NCBI RefSeq assembly: GCF_051433165.1
Contig: NZ_JBHMFS010000001.1
Coordinates: 248,001 to 312,000, forward strand
DNA length: 64,000 nt
Direction: 5' to 3'
From: Falsiroseomonas sp051433165
GTDB taxonomy: Bacteria; Pseudomonadota; Alphaproteobacteria; Acetobacterales; Acetobacteraceae
Position numbers and translations under genes: made by a program. Positions 16,480-26,491 of the stretch are shown here, in pieces (the first letter of the stretch is position 1; the number at the start of each line of letters is the position of its first letter). A model generated the notes under the pieces. It searched no databases, had not been told where the DNA came from, and saw only the letters and a program-made list of their open reading frames with translations.

Positions 16480-17250
16480 ATGACCCCAACCCGCCCCCGC
16501 GTCGCGCTGTTCGTCACCTGCCTGGTGGATCTGTACCGCCCCTCGGTCGGCTTCGCCGCGCTGAAGCTGCTGGAGGCGGCGGGGTGCGAGGTGGTGGTAC
16601 CGGAAAGCCAGACCTGCTGCGGCCAGCCCGCCTACAACTCCGGCGACCGCGCCACTGCGACCGAACTCGCCCGCGCCGTGGTCGATGACTTCCTGCGCTT
16701 CGACTATGTCGTGGCGCCCTCGGGTTCCTGCGCCGGGATGATCAGCCACCATTTCCCGGGTCTTTTCGCCGACGACCCGCATTACCGCGGCAAGGCGGAG
16801 GCGCTGGCCGCGAAGACGCATGAGCTGATTTCCTTCCTGGTCGATGTGCGCGGCATGACCCAGGTGGAGGCGAAGTTCGACGGCATCGCCACCTATCACG
16901 ACAGCTGCGCCGGCCTGCGCGAGCTCGGCGTGAAGGCGCAGCCGCGCAAGCTGCTCGGCACGGTGTCCGGCCTGTCCCTTCGGGAGATGGGCGACAGCGA
17001 ACTATGCTGCGGCTTCGGCGGCACCTTCTGCGTGAAGTACCCGGACATCTCGACCCGGATGGTAGGCGACAAGACCAAGGACGTGACGGCGACCGGCGCG
17101 GACACGCTGCTGGCCGGCGACCTCGGCTGCTTGCTGAACATGGCCGGCAAGCTGGGACGGGAGGGTTCGCCCGTCCAGGTGCGGCATGTGGCAGAGGTGC
17201 TGGCGGGGGTGACTGAGGAGGTGGCGCCGATCGGGATGGTGAAGGGGTAG
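16480..17250 (+). CDS. lutA: LutA/YkgE (Fe-S) oxidoreductase, lactate oxidation
   Basis: A 256-residue protein with two CCG domains, each carrying the CCG-type cluster-binding signature: SQTCCGQPAYN (C46, C47) and SELCCGFGGTF (C176, C177), plus C84 and C143. This is the LutA/YkgE subunit of the lactate dehydrogenase system. It is encoded on the plus strand, ten bases after dnaQ, while lutB and lutC lie at 7.6-10.0 kb on the minus strand, so the three subunits cannot be made from one transcript. Converges on glnD. Confidence 0.92.
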   Translation: MTPTRPRVALFVTCLVDLYRPSVGFAALKLLEAAGCEVVVPESQTCCGQPAYNSGDRATATELARAVVDDFLRFDYVVAPSGSCAGMISHHFPGLFADDPHYRGKAEALAAKTHELISFLVDVRGMTQVEAKFDGIATYHDSCAGLRELGVKAQPRKLLGTVSGLSLREMGDSELCCGFGGTFCVKYPDISTRMVGDKTKDVTATGADTLLAGDLGCLLNMAGKLGREGSPVQVRHVAEVLAGVTEEVAPIGMVKG

Positions 17251-17265
17251 CGCTGCCGTCCCGGA

Positions 17266-20073
17266 TCACACGATCCGCACGGACCCGTCACCCGGCATAT
17301 CCGGCAGTCCCAGCGCCACCAGCAGCGCGCTCCGCAGCGTCGCCAGCTTGCGTTCGTTCTCCACCTTCAGCCCGAACACGTCCTTCACATAGAAGACGTC
17401 CACCGCCCGCACGCCATAGGTGGTGATATGCGCGCTGGCGATCTGCAGCCCCTGTTCGCTGATCGCCGTCGTCACCGCATGCAGCAGCCCCGGCCGGTCG
17501 CGGCCATTCACCTCGATCACCGTGTGGGTGTTGGAGGCATGGTTGTCCAACACCACCCGCGGCGGAATCGTCACGGCCCGCAGCCGCGCCGGTTCGCGGC
17601 GGACCTTGGCGATTTCTTCCTCCAGCCGCAGGCGGCCGGACAGCGATTGTTCGATCAGCACGGCCAGGCGGGCCAGGCGGTGCGGCGCGTCGAAGGCACC
17701 GCCGGCGGCGTCCTGCACCCAGAAGGTATCGAGCGCCATGCCGTTGGTCATGGTGTGGATGCGCGCATCGACGATGCTGGCGCCGGCGACGGCCAGCGCG
17801 CCGGCGATGCGGCTGAACAGGCCGGGGTGGTCGGAGCAGTAGACCGTCACCTCGGTGACGGATCGTGCCTCGATCACGCGGGTGCGGACGGTCAGCGGGG
17901 CGTTGTCGGCCTCGGCCTCGCGGATCATCTCGGCGTGGCGGGCATGGGTCTCGGGGTCGAAGGAAAGCCAGTAGCCGGGATAGCCGAGGCCGAGGAACAG
18001 ATCCGTCTCGGCCTTGGTCTGATGCGTCAGCAGCGCCGCGGCGGCGGCGCGCGCGCGGGCCACGCGGGTGTCGCGTTCCGGCACGGAAAGCCCGCCGGCC
18101 AGCACTTCCGCCACGCGCCAGTACAATTCGCGCAGCAGCGTCGCCTTCCAGCCATTCCAGACTTTCGGGCCCACCGCGCGCATGTCGGCGACGGTCAGCA
18201 CCAACAGCAGCCGCAGCCGCTCCGGCGATTGGACCGTCTCCGCAATATCCAAAATGGTCTTGGGGTCGTCGATGTCGCGCTTGAAGGCGGTCTGGCTGAT
18301 CAGCAGGTGGTTCAGCACGAGCCAGGAAACGGTCTCCGTCTCCTCCGGCGAAAGGCCGAGCTTGGGGCAGATTTCCAGCGCAATCTGCGCGCCCAATTCC
18401 GAATGGTCGCCGCCGCGCCCCTTGGCGATATCGTGCAGCAGGACGGCGACATACAGCGCGCGGCGGGACTGGATCTGGCCGATGAGTTCCGAGGCGACAG
18501 GTGCAATCTCACCGAGTTCGCCGCGTTCCAGCGCCGCCAGCACACCGATCGCTTCGATCGTGTGCTCCTCCACCGTGAACACGTGATAGGTGTCGAACTG
18601 CATCAGGCCGACGATGCGCGCCCAATCCGGCATGAAGCGGGACAGGAACCCCACCTCGTTCAGCACGCGCAGGTAGCGCGCCGGGTCGCGGCCGGTCAGC
18701 ACATCCACGAACAGCGCGTTGGCCGGCAGGTCATCCCGCAATTGCACGGCGTAGCGCGCGTTGCGGATCAGCGCGCGGTGGGCGAGGGGGTGGATGTCCA
18801 GGTTGCGGTCCCGCGCCGCGCGCACCAAGCGCAGCATGATGGCAGGGTCCGCGGCCACGTTGCGATCCGGCGCGAACAGCACTTTTCCGTCTGCCAGCGC
18901 CATCCCGGCCTGGGAGAGGGCGGCATCGCCGGCGGGCAGCACGGCGGGCGGGCCGAGGGCGGCGCGTTCGATCGCTGGTTCCAGCAGCCGGGTCAGGCGC
19001 ACCACGTCCCGTGCTGTCAGGAACAGGTGTTTCATGAAGCGCTCGACGCCGTCCTGCACACCATGCCGGGTGTATCCCATGCGGGCGCCGACGACGGGTT
19101 GCAGGTCGAAGGTCAGGCGTTCCTCGGCCCGGCCGGTCACGTAGTGCAGGTGGAAGCGGACGGTCCACAGGAAGTTCCAGGCGCGGCGGATGGCGCGCGC
19201 CTCCTGCGGGGTCAGCAGGCCGCCACCGGGGCTGTTCGGGCCGACCAGTTCGGGCATGCGCTGCACGCCGAAGGCATGGCGGGCCAGCCAGTACAAAGTC
19301 TGCAAATCGCGCAGCCCGCCGCGGCCTTCCTTCACATGGGGTTCCACCAGGAAAGGGCTTTCGCCGTAGCGGGCGTGGCGGGCCTGGCGTTCGGCGCGCT
19401 TGGCGGTCAGGAAGGGCGCCAGGCCGCTGGCCTTGCGGGCGGCGAGGAAGGCGGTCTCGAAACGCTCGAACACTGGGCGTTCGCCGGCCAGGAAGCGGGC
19501 ATCGATCAGTGCGGTCTGGATGGTGACGTCGCCGCGCGAATCCTCGATGCATTCGGACAGCGTCCGCGTGGCGTGGCCGACCTTCAGCCCGAGATCCCAC
19601 AGGAGGTACAGCAGGAATTCGACGGAACGCCGCCCCTGCGGGCCGAGCGGCTGTTCGGACAGGAACAGCAGGTCGATATCCGAATAGGGCGCCAGCACGC
19701 CGCGGCCATAGCCGCCGGTGGCGATCAGCGCGAAGGGCGCCTCCGGCGTGCCCGATGTGCCATCGGGCGGGTCGGCGCAGACCGCAAGGGTGTAGGTGTG
19801 GATGGCGGCTACGATGCCATCCGTCAGCGCCGCCAGCCAGCGCGCGGCGCCGAGCCCGGACAGGTCCGAGGCTTCGAAGGCGCGTTGCACCCGGCCCTGG
19901 ACGCGGCCGAGCTGCCGTCGCAGCAGGCCGAGCGCGATGTCTCGGGCGACAGGGCGACCATGTTCGACCAGCCCTGCGATCAGGTCCGGCAGGACCTCGG
20001 GCGGTTCGGCGGGTAGCGCGAGAGCGGCCGCCGGGGAAGGCGGTTGGCCGAGGCTGGCGGTCATCACCGTCAC
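17266..20073 (-). CDS. glnD: [Protein-PII] uridylyltransferase/uridylyl-removing enzyme
   Basis: The bifunctional sensor of glutamine that uridylylates and deuridylylates PII proteins. Domains in order: nucleotidyltransferase with GGYGRGVLAPYSDIDLLF (residues 120-137, catalytic D132 and D134), GlnD linker, HD phosphohydrolase with LLHDIAKGRGGDHSELG near residue 530, and two C-terminal ACT domains (about 745-825 and 855-935). Length 935 residues is usual. Start is GTG at 20073, overlapping the mutS stop; an ATG three codons in is possible. Confidence 0.97.
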   Translation of the reverse strand: MTVMTASLGQPPSPAAALALPAEPPEVLPDLIAGLVEHGRPVARDIALGLLRRQLGRVQGRVQRAFEASDLSGLGAARWLAALTDGIVAAIHTYTLAVCADPPDGTSGTPEAPFALIATGGYGRGVLAPYSDIDLLFLSEQPLGPQGRRSVEFLLYLLWDLGLKVGHATRTLSECIEDSRGDVTIQTALIDARFLAGERPVFERFETAFLAARKASGLAPFLTAKRAERQARHARYGESPFLVEPHVKEGRGGLRDLQTLYWLARHAFGVQRMPELVGPNSPGGGLLTPQEARAIRRAWNFLWTVRFHLHYVTGRAEERLTFDLQPVVGARMGYTRHGVQDGVERFMKHLFLTARDVVRLTRLLEPAIERAALGPPAVLPAGDAALSQAGMALADGKVLFAPDRNVAADPAIMLRLVRAARDRNLDIHPLAHRALIRNARYAVQLRDDLPANALFVDVLTGRDPARYLRVLNEVGFLSRFMPDWARIVGLMQFDTYHVFTVEEHTIEAIGVLAALERGELGEIAPVASELIGQIQSRRALYVAVLLHDIAKGRGGDHSELGAQIALEICPKLGLSPEETETVSWLVLNHLLISQTAFKRDIDDPKTILDIAETVQSPERLRLLLVLTVADMRAVGPKVWNGWKATLLRELYWRVAEVLAGGLSVPERDTRVARARAAAAALLTHQTKAETDLFLGLGYPGYWLSFDPETHARHAEMIREAEADNAPLTVRTRVIEARSVTEVTVYCSDHPGLFSRIAGALAVAGASIVDARIHTMTNGMALDTFWVQDAAGGAFDAPHRLARLAVLIEQSLSGRLRLEEEIAKVRREPARLRAVTIPPRVVLDNHASNTHTVIEVNGRDRPGLLHAVTTAISEQGLQIASAHITTYGVRAVDVFYVKDVFGLKVENERKLATLRSALLVALGLPDMPGDGSVRIV

Positions 20074-22799
20074 ACTACCGTGTCACTTGTCGCAGCAACA
20101 GTGTTCTCGTGTTGCGCTGCGGTAACTTCCGCATCCGGATCGGTTTTCTGATCTGCAAGCGATTTCAATCGGTAGAGGGCATCCTGCGCCTCTCGCGGAG
20201 AAAGCGTGTCGAGGTCCAGCTCCGCCAGCATGGCCTGTACCGGATTCGCCGGCACAGCCGGGGCGGGCGGTGCCTGGGCAAATAGCGGCAGCTCCTCGGC
20301 CAGCGCATCATGGCCGCCGGCGCGGGCGCGGCTTTCCAGTGCGGCCAGCACCTCCGCCGCGCGTTTCAGCACCGGGCGCGGCACGCCGGCCAGCCGGGCG
20401 ACATGGACGCCCCAGGACCGTTCGGAGGCGCCGGGGCCGACCAGGTGCTGGAACACCACCTCCCCCCGCCATTCCCGCACCTGCATGCGGGCGAGCTGCA
20501 CTTCGGGCAGGCGGCCCGCGAGTGCGGTCAGCTCATGAAAATGGCTGGCAAAGATGGCGCGGCAGCGGATGCGGTCATGCAGCGCCTCCAGCACCGCCCA
20601 GGCGATGGCGAGACCATCCCAGGTGGCGGTGCCGCGGCCCACCTCGTCCAGCACCACCAGGGACCGGGCGGTGGCCTGGTTCAGGATGGCGGCGGTCTCG
20701 GCCATTTCCACCATGAAGGTGGACCGCCCGCCGGCGATGTCGTCGCCGCCGCCGACGCGGGAAAACAGCCGGTCCACCAGCCCCATCCGGGCCGCGGTGG
20801 CGGGCACGAACAGCCCGGCCTGGGCGAGCACCACCATCAGCGCATTCTGCCGCAGCCAGGTGGATTTGCCGGCCATGTTCGGGCCGGTCAGCAGGCAAAG
20901 GCGGCGGCCGGGGGACAGGTCGCAGTCATTCGGCACGAAGGCCGGGCCGCGGGCGCGTTTCTGCACGGCCTCCACCACCGGGTGGCGGCCGGCGGTGATG
21001 CAGAATTCGGCGCGCTCCGTCAGCTCCGGCCGGCACCAGCCGCCTTCGGTCGCAAGCTGGGCGCTGGCCGCGTGCAAATCGAGCTCGGCCAAAGCGCGCG
21101 CGGCGGCGGCGATGGCCGTGCCGTGGCCCAGCGCCAGGCGTTTCAGGTGGGCGATGCAGGCGCGTTCGCGGCTGGTGGTGCGTTCGCCTGCTTCCGCCAC
21201 CTTGCGATCCAGCTCCGCCAGTGCGGTGCAGGTGAAGCGCATGGCGTTTGCCATGGTCTGGCGCAGGATGGGCGAAAGCGGCTGGCCGGCGGCGACGGGC
21301 GGCGACTGCACCAGCTTCTGGCCGGCGGCGGCGGGCAGTTCCGCCAGGAAGCCGAATTGCTGGTGGTGGCGGATCTTCAGGCTGGCGACGCCCCAGGCCT
21401 GGGCGAGGTCCATCTGCAGGGCGGCCACCGCTTCCCGCGCCCCATCGCGCAGGCGGCGCAGCGCATCCAGCTCCCCGTCATAGCCGGTGGCGATCACCCC
21501 GCCATCCTCCAGCCGCGCCGGCATTTTTTCGGTGTTCAGCGCGCGGGCGTATTCGGCGGCGAGGGCGGGATCGAGGCGGAGTGCGGCCTGGGCCGCGGCG
21601 ATCAGCGGGGGCGGCGGGATCGGGGCGGCCGCCAGCGCATCGGCGGCCACCTCGGCGCGGGCGAAACCGCCGGCGAGTGCGGCCAAGTCGCGCGGGAAGA
21701 AGCGGTCCAGCGCCAGCCGGCCGAGGGCGCGGGCCATGTCGGGCGTGCCCTTCAGCGTGCCACGCAGCGCCATCCGCGTGGCCTCCGCGCCCAGCAGGAA
21801 GGACACGGCATCATGCCGGGCGGAAACCGCCGCTTCCTCGGCCAGCGGTGCGGCGAGCCGTGCGGCCAGTTCGCGCGCGCCGGCGGCGGTCAGGGTGCGA
21901 TCGACCGCGGCGAACAGCGTGGCCTCCGTGCCGCCGCGCTGATCGCGCAGAATCTCCAGGCTGCGCCGTGTCGCCGCATCCAGCGCCAGCGTGCCGGCCG
22001 CACCGGCCTGCGGGCGCGGCGGGTCCAGCCGTGGCAGGGCGCCGGCCTGGGTTTCCCGTACATAGGACAAGGCAAGCGCGGCCGCGGCCAGTTCGGCTTC
22101 GGTGAAGCGGCCGAAGCCGTCCAGCGTGGCGACGCCAAAGGCTTCCCGCAGCAGGCGGCCGGGGTCGCGCGGCGGGGCGCGTTCGGCGATGCGGCCGGGC
22201 AGGCGCTGGGCCAGGTCGGGAAGTTCCGCCAACTCGCGCGGCGCGCAGGCCTCCACCGGCTCGATCCGCGCAAGCAGCGCGCCGAGATCGCCGCGGGGCA
22301 ACGCCATGGTCTCGAAGCCACCGGTCGAGACGTCCACCCAGGCGGCGGCGAATTCCCCCTCCGCCTCGGCGAGCGCCAGCAGCCAGGCGGGGCGCGCGGC
22401 GTCGAGCAGCCCGTCCTCGGTGACGGTGGCCGGCGTCACCACGCGCACCACCTCGCGCCGGATGGTGGGCGCCTTGCGCTTCTTCGCCTGCTCCGGTGTT
22501 TCCATCTGGTCGCAGATGGCCACCCGGTGGCCCTGGCGGATCAGCCGGGCGAGGTAGGCTTCCCAGGCATGCACCGGTACGCCGCACATCGGCACCGGCT
22601 GGCCGCGATGCTCGCCGCGGAAGGACAGCGCGATGTCGAGCGCGGCGGAGGCCGTCTCGGCATCGCCGAAGAACATCTCGAAGAAATCGCCCATGCGGAA
22701 GAAGACCAGCGCATCCGGATGCGCGGCCTTGGCGACGAACCACTGTGCCAGCGCGGGGGTCGCGCCTTCAGCTAGCGGTAGGAGGGCGGGATCGCTCAC
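20070..22799 (-). CDS. mutS: DNA mismatch repair protein MutS
   Basis: Mismatch-recognition ATPase. The mismatch-binding Phe-x-Glu motif lies in FRMGDFFEMFF (residues 34-44), Walker A TGPNMAGKST at 638-647, Walker B LVVLDEVGRGT near 715, and the composite-site ASHFHELT near 751. Length 909 residues. The start is set at the GTG at 22799 (VSDPALLPL): GAGGGG lies upstream, and another GTG sits one codon earlier. The frame extends about 50 codons further but runs into the divergent maeB promoter region. mutS-glnD with an overlapping junction is usual in alphaproteobacteria. Confidence 0.97.
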   Translation of the reverse strand: MSDPALLPLAEGATPALAQWFVAKAAHPDALVFFRMGDFFEMFFGDAETASAALDIALSFRGEHRGQPVPMCGVPVHAWEAYLARLIRQGHRVAICDQMETPEQAKKRKAPTIRREVVRVVTPATVTEDGLLDAARPAWLLALAEAEGEFAAAWVDVSTGGFETMALPRGDLGALLARIEPVEACAPRELAELPDLAQRLPGRIAERAPPRDPGRLLREAFGVATLDGFGRFTEAELAAAALALSYVRETQAGALPRLDPPRPQAGAAGTLALDAATRRSLEILRDQRGGTEATLFAAVDRTLTAAGARELAARLAAPLAEEAAVSARHDAVSFLLGAEATRMALRGTLKGTPDMARALGRLALDRFFPRDLAALAGGFARAEVAADALAAAPIPPPPLIAAAQAALRLDPALAAEYARALNTEKMPARLEDGGVIATGYDGELDALRRLRDGAREAVAALQMDLAQAWGVASLKIRHHQQFGFLAELPAAAGQKLVQSPPVAAGQPLSPILRQTMANAMRFTCTALAELDRKVAEAGERTTSRERACIAHLKRLALGHGTAIAAAARALAELDLHAASAQLATEGGWCRPELTERAEFCITAGRHPVVEAVQKRARGPAFVPNDCDLSPGRRLCLLTGPNMAGKSTWLRQNALMVVLAQAGLFVPATAARMGLVDRLFSRVGGGDDIAGGRSTFMVEMAETAAILNQATARSLVVLDEVGRGTATWDGLAIAWAVLEALHDRIRCRAIFASHFHELTALAGRLPEVQLARMQVREWRGEVVFQHLVGPGASERSWGVHVARLAGVPRPVLKRAAEVLAALESRARAGGHDALAEELPLFAQAPPAPAVPANPVQAMLAELDLDTLSPREAQDALYRLKSLADQKTDPDAEVTAAQHENTVAATSDTVV

Positions 22800-22948
22800 C
22801 ACCCCTCGATAGACTGCCGCATCGCCGATGCGAAGGGCCTGCTGCTTACCCCGCCAAAGTCGCCCGACGCAGTTGCGAAGCGGCCGTCTTCCCAGGTCCG
22901 TCCCGGGCTGCGATGAAGGGGCAAGGTGAGTTGGGGAAGACACGAACA

Positions 22949-25258
22949 ATGGACGACGTGCGCAAGGAACCGGGCGAGGCCCTGGCCGATACTCGCACCG
23001 CCCGGATCACGGAGCAGGAAGCGCTGGCGATGCACGCCGAGGGTCGGCCGGGCAAGCTGGAGATCCGGCTGACCAAGCCGCTGACCACGGCGCGCGACCT
23101 TTCGCTGGCCTATAGCCCCGGCGTGGCGGCGCCCTGCCTGCACATCCACAAGAACCCGGCGCTGGCCTATGACTACACCAGCAAGGGCAATTTCGTCGCC
23201 GTCATCAGCAACGGCACGGCGGTGCTGGGGCTCGGCAATCTCGGCGCGCTGGCCTCGAAGCCCGTGATGGAAGGCAAGGTCGCGCTGTTCAAGCGCTTCG
23301 CCGATGTCGATGGCATCGACCTGTGCCTGGACACGGAGGATGTGGACGCCTTCGTCAACTGCGTCCGCTACCTCGGCCCGAGCTTCGGCGGCATCAACCT
23401 GGAAGACATCAAGGCGCCCGAATGCTTCGTCATCGAGCAGCGGCTGCGCGAGCTGATGGACATTCCGGTCTTCCATGACGACCAGCATGGCACCGCGATC
23501 GTCGCCGCCGCCGGCCTGATCAATGCCTGCCACCTGACCGGCCGCGACCTGAAATCCGTGAAACTGGTGATCAACGGCGCCGGCGCGGCGGCGGTGGCCT
23601 GCGCCGAGCTGGTGAAGGCCATGGGCATCCACCCGCAGCATGTGATCCTGGCCGACACCAAGGGCGTGATTTACCGCGGCCGCACCGAGGGCATGAACCA
23701 GTGGAAGTCGGCGCATGCCGCCGACACCGCCTGCCGCACATTGGCGCAGGCGATGGAGGGGGCCGATTGCTTCATGGGCCTGTCCGTGAAGGGCGCCGTG
23801 ACGCCGGAGATGGTGCGGTCCATGGCCGCCCACCCGATCATCTTCGCCATGGCGAACCCGGACCCCGAGATCACGCCGGATGAGGCGCGCGCGGTGCGGC
23901 CGGATTGCATCATCGCCACCGGGCGCAGCGATTATCCGAACCAGGTCAACAACGTGCTCGGCTTCCCCTTCATCTTCCGCGGCGCGCTGGATGTGCGGGC
24001 CAGCACGATCAATGACGCGATGAAGGTCGCCGCCGCCAATGCGCTGGCGCTGCTGGCGCGCGAACATGTGCCGGAGGAAGTGGCCGGCGCCGGGGCCGGC
24101 AAGTCGCTGCGCTTCGGCCCGGACTACATCATCCCCAACGCCTTCGACCCGCGCCTGATCAGCCGCATCCCGCCCGCCGTCGCCAAGGCGGCGATGGATA
24201 GCGGCGTGGCGCGCAAGCCGATCCTGGACCTGCATCGCTACGCCCGGGACCTCGCCGGGCGCCTCGATTCCACCGCCCATGCGATGGAGGCGATTGCGGA
24301 GCGGGTGCAGGCCAATCCGCGCCGCGTGGTCTTCGCCGAGGGCGAGGAGGAACGTGTGATCCGCGCCGCCATCGCCTTCCGCAACGCCGGCTACGGCACC
24401 CCGGTGCTGGTGGGGCGGGAGGATCGGGTCAATGACGTGGTCGCCAGCCTCGGCATCCCGATGCCGGAGGGGATCGAGATCCACAATGCCCGCATCTCGG
24501 ACCGCAACACCGCCTATGCCGAATGGCTCTATGCCAAGAAGCAGCGCCAGGGCTTCCTGCTGCGGGACTGCCAGCGCCTGGTGAACCTGGACCGCAACGT
24601 CTTCGCCGCCTGCATGGTCGCCGCCGGCGATGCGGATGCGATGGTGACGGGTGCGACGCGCAGCTACGCCGCCACGCTGGAAGGCGTGCTGACGGCGATC
24701 GACCCGGCGCCGGGCACGGTGCTGTTCGGGCTGACGCTGATGCTGGCGCGGCGGTCCGGCACCGTGCTGGTGGCCGATACCGCCATCCATGAACGCCCGG
24801 ATGCGGCGACGCTGGCGGAGATCGCAACGCGCGCCGCCGCCGCCGCCCGGCGCCTGGGGCATGAACCGCGCGTCGCCTTCCTCGCCTTCTCCACCTTCGG
24901 TGACCCGAAGGGCAGCATCCCGGGCAATGTGCGGGATGCGGTGAAGCTGCTGGACCAGCGGGAGGTGGATTTCGAGTATGACGGCGAAATGGCCGCCGAC
25001 GTGGCGCTGGACCCCGGCCTGCGCGCCAGCCTGTACCCCTTCTGCCGCCTGACCGGCCCGGCGAATGTGCTGGTGATGCCGGGGCTGCACGCGGCGCATA
25101 TCCTGACCAAGGCGGTGCCGCGGCTGACCTCCGCCCAGACCATCGGCCCGCTGCTGATGGGCCTGTCGGCGCCGGTGCAGATCGTCGGCATGGAGGCGGG
25201 GGTGAACCAAATCCTGGACATCGCCTGCCTCGCAGCCCACGCGGCCCTGCCGAAGTAA
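22949..25258 (+). CDS. maeB: NADP-dependent malic enzyme, hybrid with phosphotransacetylase-like domain
   Basis: Oxidative decarboxylation of malate to pyruvate, giving NADPH. Malic N-terminal domain has SLAYSPGVAAPC near residue 50 and VFHDDQHGTAIV near 173. The NAD(P)-binding domain has INGAGAAAVAC near 210. The C-terminal 330 residues form a phosphate acetyl/butyryl-transferase-like domain (VFAEGEEERVIRAA, near 455) that is regulatory in MaeB enzymes. Length 769 residues. The ATG at 22949 has GGGGAAG nine bases upstream. It is divergent from mutS across about 150 bases, which must hold both promoters. Confidence 0.96.
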   Translation: MDDVRKEPGEALADTRTARITEQEALAMHAEGRPGKLEIRLTKPLTTARDLSLAYSPGVAAPCLHIHKNPALAYDYTSKGNFVAVISNGTAVLGLGNLGALASKPVMEGKVALFKRFADVDGIDLCLDTEDVDAFVNCVRYLGPSFGGINLEDIKAPECFVIEQRLRELMDIPVFHDDQHGTAIVAAAGLINACHLTGRDLKSVKLVINGAGAAAVACAELVKAMGIHPQHVILADTKGVIYRGRTEGMNQWKSAHAADTACRTLAQAMEGADCFMGLSVKGAVTPEMVRSMAAHPIIFAMANPDPEITPDEARAVRPDCIIATGRSDYPNQVNNVLGFPFIFRGALDVRASTINDAMKVAAANALALLAREHVPEEVAGAGAGKSLRFGPDYIIPNAFDPRLISRIPPAVAKAAMDSGVARKPILDLHRYARDLAGRLDSTAHAMEAIAERVQANPRRVVFAEGEEERVIRAAIAFRNAGYGTPVLVGREDRVNDVVASLGIPMPEGIEIHNARISDRNTAYAEWLYAKKQRQGFLLRDCQRLVNLDRNVFAACMVAAGDADAMVTGATRSYAATLEGVLTAIDPAPGTVLFGLTLMLARRSGTVLVADTAIHERPDAATLAEIATRAAAAARRLGHEPRVAFLAFSTFGDPKGSIPGNVRDAVKLLDQREVDFEYDGEMAADVALDPGLRASLYPFCRLTGPANVLVMPGLHAAHILTKAVPRLTSAQTIGPLLMGLSAPVQIVGMEAGVNQILDIACLAAHAALPK

Positions 25259-25262
25259 GCGG

Positions 25263-25406
25263 CTAACCGGCGGCATTCCGGCGGCGCCCACCCAGGTAGC
25301 GGCGCTCCGGCCGGTAGGTCAGCCAGCGGCGCAACCCGCGCAGGAAGTCGCGCACCGGGGTCGGAGCGCGGAAGCCGAGAGGATCGAAGCAAAGGGCTGC
25401 GGACAT
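25263..25406 (-). CDS. Candidate 47-residue arginine-rich protein
   Basis: In the 320-base gap between maeB and the methyltransferase gene, the minus strand encodes 47 residues from ATG at 25406. The C-terminal half is a basic amphipathic stretch (RDFLRGLRRWLTYRPERRYL), resembling the small DUF1127-like proteins common in this class though not a clear match. AGGGA lies about ten bases before the ATG. The gap's remainder (25407-25579) is promoter space with nothing else recognised. Chance ORFs are frequent in this GC-rich DNA, so this is tentative. Confidence 0.4.
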   Translation of the reverse strand: MSAALCFDPLGFRAPTPVRDFLRGLRRWLTYRPERRYLGGRRRNAAG

Positions 25407-25579
25407 GGGGAGGGGTTCCCTGGTTGGGGTTCGCCCTCCTGGCGTCGCGGCACCTGGCCGAGGCCGTAGTCTGCATCGGCAGGATTAACCGCTGGTTGTG
25501 GCCAGGGGAGGATTTTGGCGGGACGGCCGCTGGCGGCTATGCTGGCCGCCACGATCCCCGTTCCGAAGGTGGCCGAAGC

Positions 25580-26419
25580 GTGTTCAGACGCCTGTTTCCC
25601 TCCCGCCCCGGCCCGACCCGCCCCGCCCCGGCGTCGCGCAACACCTATTGCTTCCTTGGCAACCGAGCGGTGGCGCTGACCCATTCCGGGCTAAAGATCT
25701 TCCTTGATGTGCGCGATGTCGGCATGACGCCGCATATCGCGCTGTCCGGCGAATGGGAACGCCATGTGGAACGTCTGCTGCGCCGGCTGCTGAAACCGGG
25801 CGCGCAGGTGGTCGAGGTGGGCGCCAGCATGGGCTACCACACGCTCGCCATGGCGCAGGCCGTGGGCGCCACCGGCCATGTTCATGCCTTCGAGGCCAAT
25901 CCCCGCGTGCTGGCCCTGCTGCGCGACAGCGTCGCGGTGAACGGCTTCGATGGCCGCGTCACCGTGCATGCCGCGGCCGCCCTGGCGGAACCCGGCCGCA
26001 TCGCCTTCGCCGTCCACCCCGCCCATATCGGCAGCGGCCATGTGGCGCTGGCCGAGACGGTAGCCGGCTACCCGGAGCGGTTCGAGGCGCGCGGCGTGCG
26101 GATCGACGATGCGCTGGCCGAATTGCCGGCGGCGGATCTGATGCGGCTGGATTGCGAGGGCAGCGAGCCGCAGGCGCTGCGCGGGGCGGAGGCGCTGATC
26201 CGCCGATCGCCCGACCTGCTGATGGTCACCGAGTGGGACATCCATATGATGGGCGCGCGGGAGGATGTGGGCGCCTTCGAGGCCTGGCTGCGCGACCTTG
26301 GCCTGGTTTATGTGCAGGAGATCACCCCCGGCGGGTTGAAGCCGCTGGCTGAGGGCAGCCTGGCGGGGCTGACCCATGCCGATCTGCTGCTGTCCCGCCG
26401 GCCTCTCGGGCAGATTTGA
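25580..26419 (+). CDS. FkbM family methyltransferase
   Basis: A 279-residue class I SAM-dependent methyltransferase of the FkbM type. Motif I is VVEVGASMGYHTLAMAQ (about residues 76-92), the acidic loop AFEANP follows near 105, and MRLDCEGSEPQAL near 190 is the family signature. It probably O-methylates a sugar or polysaccharide. The GTG at 25580 (VFRRLFPS) with GAAGGTGG upstream is preferred over in-frame starts up to 25424, which add a leader without similarity. No glycosyltransferases adjoin it, so the acceptor is unknown. Confidence 0.82.
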   Translation: MFRRLFPSRPGPTRPAPASRNTYCFLGNRAVALTHSGLKIFLDVRDVGMTPHIALSGEWERHVERLLRRLLKPGAQVVEVGASMGYHTLAMAQAVGATGHVHAFEANPRVLALLRDSVAVNGFDGRVTVHAAAALAEPGRIAFAVHPAHIGSGHVALAETVAGYPERFEARGVRIDDALAELPAADLMRLDCEGSEPQALRGAEALIRRSPDLLMVTEWDIHMMGAREDVGAFEAWLRDLGLVYVQEITPGGLKPLAEGSLAGLTHADLLLSRRPLGQI

Positions 26420-26491
26420 GGCGAAAAAGCGCACGACGCGGACCAACCAGGCGCGGCCCGGGGCGTTAAGTCCCGAACCGGGAGCGCCAAC

